The notes below the pieces were generated by a model that had not been told where the DNA came from, did not search any database, and saw only the letters and a list, made by a program, of their open reading frames with translations. Source: JAOAFX01 sp965649105 (GTDB lineage Bacteria; Hydrothermota; Tepidihabitantia; SM23-42; JAOAFX01). Taken from it: a stretch of DNA of 11,542 nucleotides. This document shows positions 6,342-11,542 of the stretch, in pieces. The DNA lies in assembly GCA_965649105.1 (NCBI GenBank), contig CBFGJP010000077.1:1-11542 (forward strand), written 5' to 3'. The position numbers were made by a program, and so were the translations under genes. Each line of letters starts with the position of its first letter. Position 1 is the first letter of the stretch.

Positions 6342-7298
6342 ATGCCAAAGGCGGTTGTATTGTATTCAGGAGGGCTTGATTCAACCCTGGCACTTGAACT
6401 TGTCAATGAATGGGGTATAACCTGTTATCCGCTCCACCTTACGCACCAGTTCCTTCCTTCAAGAACACTGCCGAAGATTCCCAAATTAAAGATAATAGAT
6501 ATCACTGAAGAATTGATTGAAATAATAAGATCTCCAAAGTATGGGTTTGGTGAAAATTTGAATCCCTGCGTTGATTGTCGCATACTGATGCTAAAAAAGG
6601 CAAAGGAATATATGAAAGAAATAAAAGCAGATTTTATTGTCACGGGCGAGGTGCTTGACCAGAGACCATTTTCTCAGCGAATGGAAATGCTTAATCTTGT
6701 AGTAAAAAAAGCAGAACTTGAAGGATTGGTGGTAAGGCCATTGAGTGGCGGATTATTGCCGGAGACAATTCCGGAAAAGAAGGGTTGGATAAAGAGGGAG
6801 AAACTATTAAAGATAAAGGGCAGGTCTAGAAGAGAATCACTGGCTCTGGCGCAGGAGATGAATATTACAGAATTTCAAACCCCAAGTGGTGGGTGTCTTC
6901 TTACTGATCCTGGTTTTTCTCGTAGGGTCGCAGATTTGATGAGATACCAGGAAATGATAAAATCAGAAGATATTGCATTGTTAAAGATTGGGCGCCATTT
7001 CCGATTGTCTACAGATACAAAACTTGTTGTGGGACGAGAAGAAGAAGAAAATGAAAAACTTAAAAAATTTGTTCCCCAGGCCGATTACCTAATATATGTG
7101 CCTGATACTGGAAGTCCCAGTGGATTGCTCTTCGGCGGGAAGGTTTTTCTTAAACTCGCTTCCCAGATTGTTGCACGATACAGTGACAAAAAATCCGAAC
7201 CGCTGGTTGAGGTTTGGTATAAGGAAGGCAGAAAGACCGGCAAGATAAAAGTTGCACCAATAAAAGATGAGGATTTAAACAAATACCGGATTGGATAA
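6342..7298 (+). CDS. PP-loop ATPase, ThiI/MnmA-like tRNA thiolation enzyme with NFACT-R-like C-terminus
   Basis: 318 aa. The start is ATG 6342, 2 nt after the previous stop and 6 nt after GGGAGG; an upstream in-frame ATG at 6276 lies within the preceding gene. The PP-loop motif LYSGGLDST (7-15) binds ATP to adenylate a tRNA uridine. Further marks are NPCVDCR (74-80), TGEVLDQRP (101-109) and PSGGCLLTDPGFSRR (181-195), typical of the short ThiI/MnmA-like thiouridine synthases. Cys76, Cys79 and Cys185 form a CxxC...C set like the one that holds a [4Fe-4S] cluster in TtuA and related cluster-dependent thiolases, so a cluster is plausible. Residues about 215-265 (RHFRLS, VVGREEEENEKL, GSPSGLL) resemble the NFACT-R RNA-binding domain, reported fused to ThiI-like enzymes. 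Which tRNA position is modified cannot be read from the sequence. Confidence 0.82.
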   Translation: MPKAVVLYSGGLDSTLALELVNEWGITCYPLHLTHQFLPSRTLPKIPKLKIIDITEELIEIIRSPKYGFGENLNPCVDCRILMLKKAKEYMKEIKADFIVTGEVLDQRPFSQRMEMLNLVVKKAELEGLVVRPLSGGLLPETIPEKKGWIKREKLLKIKGRSRRESLALAQEMNITEFQTPSGGCLLTDPGFSRRVADLMRYQEMIKSEDIALLKIGRHFRLSTDTKLVVGREEEENEKLKKFVPQADYLIYVPDTGSPSGLLFGGKVFLKLASQIVARYSDKKSEPLVEVWYKEGRKTGKIKVAPIKDEDLNKYRIG

Positions 7299-7787
7299 AT
7301 GGAAAGACTCTGGGCGCCTTGGAGAATGGAATATATCAGAAGCCATGATAAGGCGTGTTTTTTATGCACGGCATTAAAAAGTAAAAATCCAGAACAGGTT
7401 TTCATAATTGAAAGAACGGAACTTGGTTTTGTAATTATGAATCGTTATCCTTACAATAATGGGCATTTATTGATTGCACCCGTTCGGCATATAGGAAAGA
7501 TCGAATTACTGAATGATGAAGAGATAGTTGTAATCCACCGGTTGCTCTCCCGGGCGATAATGGCAATGAATCAGGCATTAAATCCCGACGGGTTCAATAT
7601 TGGTATAAATCAAGGCAAGGTTGCGGGTGCGGGACTTGTTGACCATTTGCATTATCACCTTGTACCCAGATGGTCAGGCGATACAAACTTTATGCCCGTC
7701 ATAGGTGATACAAAAGTGCTTTCGGAAGCACTCCAGAAAACCTATGGACTAATCAAGGATGAGCTTAATAAACTCGATAATTTATAA
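7299..7787 (+). CDS. HIT-family (FHIT/Ap4A-type) nucleotide hydrolase or phosphorylase
   Basis: 162 aa. The histidine-triad motif HLHYHLV (116-122) is intact: His116, His118 and His120, with His118 the expected nucleophile that forms a nucleotidyl intermediate. The N-terminal LWAPWRMEYI and a CxxC pair (Cys20, Cys23), commonly a zinc site, place it with the bacterial and archaeal diadenosine-tetraphosphate type; the tail PRWSGDTNFMPVIGDTKVL is characteristic of that group. It probably cleaves Ap4A or similar dinucleotides in the cytoplasm, but phosphorylase and hydrolase cannot be told apart by eye. Its ATG directly abuts the TAA of the PP-loop gene with only a weak GGAT upstream, so translation by coupling is likely. 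Full length for the family. Confidence 0.92.
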   Translation: MERLWAPWRMEYIRSHDKACFLCTALKSKNPEQVFIIERTELGFVIMNRYPYNNGHLLIAPVRHIGKIELLNDEEIVVIHRLLSRAIMAMNQALNPDGFNIGINQGKVAGAGLVDHLHYHLVPRWSGDTNFMPVIGDTKVLSEALQKTYGLIKDELNKLDNL

Positions 7788-7820
7788 ATTGGTTAGCGCT
7801 TTGAATAAATATTTTATATT

Positions 7821-7839
7821 AAATTTTTCGGCAAAATTT
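7821..7839 (+). promoter_or_regulatory. AT-rich hairpin ending 2 nt before the start of DUF2723 copy B
   Basis: AAATTTT (7821-7827) and AAAATTT (7833-7839) are perfect 7-bp inverted arms around a 5-nt loop (TCGGC). The gene starting at 7842 has no Shine-Dalgarno and no promoter matching the others in the window. The structure could affect initiation or be chance in AT-rich DNA. Confidence 0.3.
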
Positions 7840-7841
7840 TA

Positions 7842-10529
7842 ATGAATATTTTTAAAATAGATTTCAAGATAATTTCTATATTTATTGTAATGATAATTGG
7901 TGGTATTGTATATCTTTTCACAGTTGCACCGACACTTTCTTTCTGGGATTGTGGTGAGTTTATCACTTCGGCGTATACCCTCGCAATACCTCATCCACCG
8001 GGCACACCATTTTATGTAGTATTAGGCAGGGTCTGGTTAATGATAATCGGATTATTCGTCCATATCCTGCCGATTGCTAAAGAAATAGCCTGGCACATGA
8101 ATCTGCTGGCAATATTTTTTTCTCTCGGTGCAGTATTTTTGATCTACAAAATTGTTTTAAAGATTCTGGAATTGAGCAAATCTCGTTTAAGTAATAAAGA
8201 CCTTTGGCCCGGATTCATTGCTACACTTGGCATGCCATTTTATTTTTCAATCTGGTGGAACGCGGTTGAAACTGAAGTTTATGCACCAGCGAGTTTTATC
8301 TTTGTTCTTATAAATTATCTTGTCTTGCTTTGGTACGAGCGCGTGAAAAAGAATCAGCCTGATAATAAATATCTCTTATTAAGTTTTTATCTCATTTTCC
8401 TCTCTACAGGGATTCATCTTGTGCCATTCTTAATGGTTGTACCAATATATGTGTTTGTCTATGTTGTTAATCCAGGCATTCTTAAGGATAGACTTTTTTT
8501 ATTGCTGGGGGTTTTCCAGATTGTAATATTTTCGTATATGTTTTTGCTTCCGGATAATCTTCTTAAACCGGCATTGGTAATTCTGATTTTGATATTGTTA
8601 ATTGCGGCCGGTCTTTCAATAAGTAAATATACCACAAGAAATAATCGAATTTTCTTCTGGCTAGGTATCTTTTCTATTTTGATCGGATTAAGTTCAGAAT
8701 TTTATTTACCAATAAGGTCAAAAATTTTGACCGAATTCTACAAAGATAAGAAAATTACCGAAAGCTATCTTAAAGGTGCAAACATCGCTCCACGAATAAA
8801 TATGAATGAACCGGGTGAATCATTCGCAGCATTTTTTGGAGTCCTCCATCGTTCCCAATATGGTATGCAGAAGATATTGCCCAGGCAGACGCAGAGTGGA
8901 AATATTGGTTTAATTGAAGGTATATATCATCAGGTCGCCCTTTATATTCGTTATCTTTCCTGGCAGATTGCTCCAGAATATCTAAACGGGTTTCTGCGTT
9001 TCTTTTTACTTTCAATATTTTATCTTTTGGTCATAGCAGGTTTCGCTAAGCTGTATAAAAGCGAAAAAAAGATATTTTTATTTTTTATGTTAATAATTTT
9101 TTTTGTTTCTATCGGGATAGTTGGCTATCTCAATTTGAAATTTTCCCCTTCAGATTCAAATCCCGCACACCAACCAAGAGAAGTAAGGGAGCGTGATTAT
9201 TTTTTCCATACAAGTTTTTTATATATCGGACTTTTGATTGCTTTTGGGATTGCGGGCCTTTTTGAGAGAATAAAGAATTTAAATATTCAAAATATTCTCA
9301 TACCCTTTTTGGTTTTATATTCAATTCTTCCGGCATTTTTTAATTACAAACTTAACAGTCGGTACAAGAACTTCATCCCACGAGATTATGGCTACAACTT
9401 ATTGATTTCCTGTGCACCCAATGCGATTATATTCACGAACGGAGATAACGATACATTCCCATTATGGTTTGTTCAGGAAGTTTTGGGGATTAGAAGGGAT
9501 GTGATTGTCGCAAACCTTTCTCTTATTAATACCGATTGGTATATTAGGCATTTGAAATACTGGGGAGTGCCGATAAGTTTTGATAACACAACCATCAAAA
9601 AGATTTGTGAACAGGGTTATTTTGTATCTGAAGACAGAAAAATTATGTTTGTGAAAGATATTATGATAAGGGACATTCTTGCGACTAATGCAGGTAAAAT
9701 TCTGCATCCGCAGGATTATTTTATAAAAGCAGAAGATTTTGCCAAAAAAATCCTGAAAAATTATCAGGGTAAAAGACCGATTTATTTTTCTTCGACGGTT
9801 GATTATGAAAATTACACTGGTTTTGAACCATATCTTAAGATTGAAGGAATTGTCTACCGTGTCAGCGGTGATAGCATTCCATTTCCGAGAAATATGGATG
9901 TTGATAAGACCAGGGAATTTTTTTACCGAACATATCGTTATACTGGATTTTTCGCACCCCAGAAGTATGAGGTGCTGGCAAAGATTCTGGACGATTTCGA
10001 AAAGAGAAAAAACGAGGGGGAGTTTTTTAACTATGAAGCAATAAAAGATCAGAATACCGTGAATTTATACTATAATTATGCAATTGCCCTGATTTATTTG
10101 GGATTTTTGCTTAGAGATAGTAACGACATTGATGGTGCATTGAAAGCCTGGCGTTTGGGCTTATTATTTGAATCATTGGGTAAAGAGGTGTGGAAATTAT
10201 ATTACAACCTTGGGATGCTATTCAACCAATTACATATAACCGACTCCGCCGATTATTATTTCAGCCGGATTGATCGAAAAGAATCTCAGATATTTGCTCA
10301 GATTGGTGAGTCCTTCAGACAAAATCATGATTATCCGAGAGCAATAAAATATTTCAAAGAGGCATTGCGCATTAATACACGCAATGCCTCAGCCTATAAT
10401 GGGTTGATTGATACTTATCTTGACCTTAATGATACCAATTCTGCTATAAAATTGCTTGAAGATTGGCTAAGATCTAATCCCAATGATACGGGTGCCCGGA
10501 TGTTTTTAAAGACCCTTAAAAATCCTTAG
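7842..10529 (+). CDS. DUF2723 (TMEM260-like, GT-C type) membrane protein with C-terminal TPR repeats, copy B
   Basis: 895 aa and a close paralogue of the protein encoded at 3655, collinear from end to end. FWDCGEF is at 34-40 (acidic Asp36, Glu39), AIPHPPGTP at 48-56, REVRERDYFFH at 446-456, and NGDNDTFPLW at 533-542, followed by a long run nearly identical to copy A (QEVLGIRRDV onwards). About 11-12 hydrophobic segments occupy residues 10-500, then an extracytoplasmic domain and TPR-like repeats (about 740-890). Similarity is highest in the first loop and the 430-460 and 530-580 blocks, also at the DNA level, and weak in the transmembrane segments 100-290. The proposed role is a membrane protein O-glycosyltransferase. 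No Shine-Dalgarno precedes the ATG; it follows the HIT gene by 54 nt, either as operon read-through or from an unrecognised promoter. The start could instead be ATG at codon 17, but the first helix favours 7842. Confidence 0.85.
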   Translation: MNIFKIDFKIISIFIVMIIGGIVYLFTVAPTLSFWDCGEFITSAYTLAIPHPPGTPFYVVLGRVWLMIIGLFVHILPIAKEIAWHMNLLAIFFSLGAVFLIYKIVLKILELSKSRLSNKDLWPGFIATLGMPFYFSIWWNAVETEVYAPASFIFVLINYLVLLWYERVKKNQPDNKYLLLSFYLIFLSTGIHLVPFLMVVPIYVFVYVVNPGILKDRLFLLLGVFQIVIFSYMFLLPDNLLKPALVILILILLIAAGLSISKYTTRNNRIFFWLGIFSILIGLSSEFYLPIRSKILTEFYKDKKITESYLKGANIAPRINMNEPGESFAAFFGVLHRSQYGMQKILPRQTQSGNIGLIEGIYHQVALYIRYLSWQIAPEYLNGFLRFFLLSIFYLLVIAGFAKLYKSEKKIFLFFMLIIFFVSIGIVGYLNLKFSPSDSNPAHQPREVRERDYFFHTSFLYIGLLIAFGIAGLFERIKNLNIQNILIPFLVLYSILPAFFNYKLNSRYKNFIPRDYGYNLLISCAPNAIIFTNGDNDTFPLWFVQEVLGIRRDVIVANLSLINTDWYIRHLKYWGVPISFDNTTIKKICEQGYFVSEDRKIMFVKDIMIRDILATNAGKILHPQDYFIKAEDFAKKILKNYQGKRPIYFSSTVDYENYTGFEPYLKIEGIVYRVSGDSIPFPRNMDVDKTREFFYRTYRYTGFFAPQKYEVLAKILDDFEKRKNEGEFFNYEAIKDQNTVNLYYNYAIALIYLGFLLRDSNDIDGALKAWRLGLLFESLGKEVWKLYYNLGMLFNQLHITDSADYYFSRIDRKESQIFAQIGESFRQNHDYPRAIKYFKEALRINTRNASAYNGLIDTYLDLNDTNSAIKLLEDWLRSNPNDTGARMFLKTLKNP
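10359..10390 (+). repeat. Perfect 11-bp inverted repeat inside the TPR-coding end of copy B
   Basis: GAGGCATTGCG (10359-10369) and CGCAATGCCTC (10380-10390) are exact reverse complements around a 10-nt loop (10370-10379). It lies in codons of about residues 840-850 of the DUF2723 protein, about 140 nt before its stop. No T-run follows, so it is not a standard terminator. The equivalent place in copy A has no such structure. Confidence 0.55.
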
Positions 10530-10535
10530 TAAATT

Positions 10536-11150
10536 TTAATCCCGATACAAAATATCGCTGATTGTTTTAAAATACCTTTTCACAAGGTCTTTATTTGCCT
10601 GAGGAACCTTTGCATAAATTGTATCCATTTGGTCAAAAATCTGTGTGCTTTGTTTATAAGCCTCAATGGATGCCTTCATAGCATTCTTCTGTGCTTCGGG
10701 AATTTTCGGGTCTTTTAGTAATTCTTCCATTTGCTTTATTTGTGTCTGAGTTTCGGCCTGTCCTTTTTGCATTTCAACTTTTAATGAATCAAGCACAAGA
10801 GCGGCGTAAGCCATCATTGTTTTAGCATAAACGGGCCAGAATTCATTCCAACTCATACCTGCCGCTCGTAGTTTTGCATCAAGGGTAGCGATCTGTTTAT
10901 CAAGGACACTCATACCTTGTAATGCTGACATTATATCCCCGGGGTGTACATCAAGTTGAATATCTTTACCTTCTTTTTCCACAATGTCAATGAATTTAGG
11001 CAATACTTTTATGAATCTCTGTATCTCACCTTCAGAAAGTGTTCCAAAGGCGATATTCGGTCCCTGTTGCAAACCACCCGGAGCAGGACCCTGGGGACCA
11101 CCACAAAACACAAAAAGCATTAAAAAGAGCGAAAGAATTAATTTATTCAT
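10536..11150 (-). CDS. Small helical secreted protein, probable lipoprotein, unknown function
   Basis: 204 aa. The N-terminus MNKLILSLFLMLFVF is a signal peptide. It ends at Cys16 followed by GG, which suggests a lipoprotein, though Phe at -1 is not a standard lipobox residue; ordinary secretion is the alternative. A Gly/Pro/Gln-rich linker (17-31) follows, then a mostly helical, charged region including LSEGEIQRFIKVLPKF (38-53) and a Lys/Gln/Glu-rich coiled-coil-like segment (about 122-170). No enzyme motif is visible and I do not recognise a family. The start is supported by AGGAGG (11160-11155) 4 nt upstream and by a strong promoter. It converges on DUF2723 copy B with 6 nt between stop codons and diverges from the RuvX gene. 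Confidence 0.82.
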   Translation of the reverse strand: MNKLILSLFLMLFVFCGGPQGPAPGGLQQGPNIAFGTLSEGEIQRFIKVLPKFIDIVEKEGKDIQLDVHPGDIMSALQGMSVLDKQIATLDAKLRAAGMSWNEFWPVYAKTMMAYAALVLDSLKVEMQKGQAETQTQIKQMEELLKDPKIPEAQKNAMKASIEAYKQSTQIFDQMDTIYAKVPQANKDLVKRYFKTISDILYRD

Positions 11151-11154
11151 TTTA

Positions 11155-11160
11155 CCTCCT
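11155..11160 (-). promoter_or_regulatory. Shine-Dalgarno site AGGAGG of the small lipoprotein gene
   Basis: On the minus strand AGGAGG (11160-11155) stands 4 nt before ATG 11150, within a predicted leader of about 12 nt. Confidence 0.75.
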
Positions 11161-11168
11161 ATGAGTTA

Positions 11169-11196
11169 ATTATATCCCTCATTTTGCAAAAGTCAA
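11169..11196 (-). promoter_or_regulatory. Near-consensus sigma70 promoter of the small lipoprotein gene
   Basis: On the minus strand, TTGACT (11196-11191), a 16-nt spacer, then TATAAT (11174-11169). The predicted start is near 11162, giving a leader of about 12 nt with AGGAGG. Its -35 box is 6 bp from that of the divergent RuvX promoter. Confidence 0.7.
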
Positions 11197-11202
11197 TCAA
11201 TG

Positions 11203-11230
11203 TTGACATTAAAAAAAATTTAATTATAAT
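11203..11230 (+). promoter_or_regulatory. Perfect-consensus sigma70 promoter of the RuvX gene, predicted leaderless
   Basis: TTGACA (11203-11208), a 16-nt spacer, TATAAT (11225-11230): both hexamers are consensus. Seven bases (11231-11237) separate the -10 box from ATG 11238, so transcription should start at or one base before the start codon. There is no Shine-Dalgarno. Confidence 0.75.
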
Positions 11231-11237
11231 CTTAATT

Positions 11238-11542
11238 ATGAAGATTATGGCAATCGATTATGGAAAAATGCGTATCGGGATTGCCCTTACCGATCCCCTC
11301 GGGATTATTGCCCAGCCCTATTTGACTATTCCATATAAATCACATAAAGATCTTATCAAACGACTTAAATTTATCTGCGCCGACAATAATGTTGGATTGA
11401 TTCTTATCGGGAATCCATTGCATCTGAATGGTAAAGATAGTGAAATGTCTAGTGAAGTACAGAGATTTGTTACAACATTAAAGAAATTTTTAAAAATTGA
11501 AATCCAATTATGGGATGAAAGATATACAAGTCAATTAGCGAC
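11238..11542 (+). CDS. ruvX: RuvX/YqgF-family Holliday-junction resolvase-like protein, N-terminal part
   Basis: 101 codons are present before the window ends; the family is usually about 135-150 aa, so roughly two thirds is seen. AIDYGKMRIGIALTD (5-19) matches the RNase H-like first strand with the conserved acidic Asp7. IGNPLHLNG (57-65) corresponds to the G(x)P(L)xxxG loop, and LWDERYTS (91-98) carries the DER motif of the active site. YqgF/RuvX is a putative Holliday-junction nuclease also implicated in 16S rRNA 5'-end maturation; which applies here cannot be decided. The start at 11238 is chosen because it gives the family N-terminus at once and follows the promoter; an in-frame ATG lies three codons later. 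The gene diverges from the lipoprotein gene. Confidence 0.88.
   Translation, partial: MKIMAIDYGKMRIGIALTDPLGIIAQPYLTIPYKSHKDLIKRLKFICADNNVGLILIGNPLHLNGKDSEMSSEVQRFVTTLKKFLKIEIQLWDERYTSQLA

Noticed and set aside
9300..9360. Frameshift or truncation in either DUF2723 copy
   Set aside because: Both copies are open and collinear over about 895 codons with all family motifs present.
10530..10535. Terminator between DUF2723 copy B and the convergent lipoprotein gene
   Set aside because: Only six bases separate the stop codons and no hairpin with a T-run lies nearby; the in-gene stem at 10359-10390 lacks a T-run.

Overview
The window is an AT-rich (roughly 38-40% GC by eye), gene-dense bacterial segment with no mobile element, CRISPR array, tRNA or rRNA that I can see. 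Purine-rich Shine-Dalgarno sites precede some genes, and every promoter I can recognise has the sigma70 form TTGAC(N)-16 nt-TA(N)(N)AT. Two very large DUF2723/TMEM260-like membrane proteins with TPR tails, lipoproteins and beta-oxidation enzymes fit a diderm, uncultivated anaerobe or thermophile, for example the candidate phylum WOR-3/Stahlbacteria. That placement is a guess from gene style and has not been tested.

Layout, left to right. (1) 1-129, minus: the N-terminus of a lipoprotein that runs off the window, possibly with a SUMF1/formylglycine-generating-enzyme-like domain. (2) 372-2611, plus: two adjacent acyl-CoA dehydrogenase paralogues 2 nt apart under one promoter. The first keeps the flavin-ring site and the catalytic Glu but has lost the FAD pyrophosphate/adenine-binding motifs. 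The second shows the reverse pattern. (3) 2630-3391, minus: a class I SAM methyltransferase, convergent with the pair, with a promoter that predicts a leaderless mRNA. (4) 3655-10529, plus: a DUF2723-TPR protein, a ThiI/MnmA-like PP-loop tRNA thiolation enzyme, a HIT-family nucleotide hydrolase/phosphorylase, and a second DUF2723-TPR paralogue. The first three are tightly packed (2 nt and 0 nt gaps). The fourth follows after 54 nt and has no Shine-Dalgarno. (5) 10536-11150, minus: a small helical secreted protein or lipoprotein convergent with the operon end. (6) 11238 to the window end, plus: the N-terminal part of a RuvX/YqgF protein, divergent from the previous gene, with back-to-back promoters whose -35 boxes are 6 bp apart.

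The acyl-CoA dehydrogenase pair most plausibly forms one heteromeric enzyme whose FAD site is shared between unlike subunits. The two DUF2723 proteins are probably protein O-glycosyltransferases made by duplication. The window also gives a consistent view of promoter layout: six promoters with 16-nt spacers, three of which place the transcription start at or next to the ATG.
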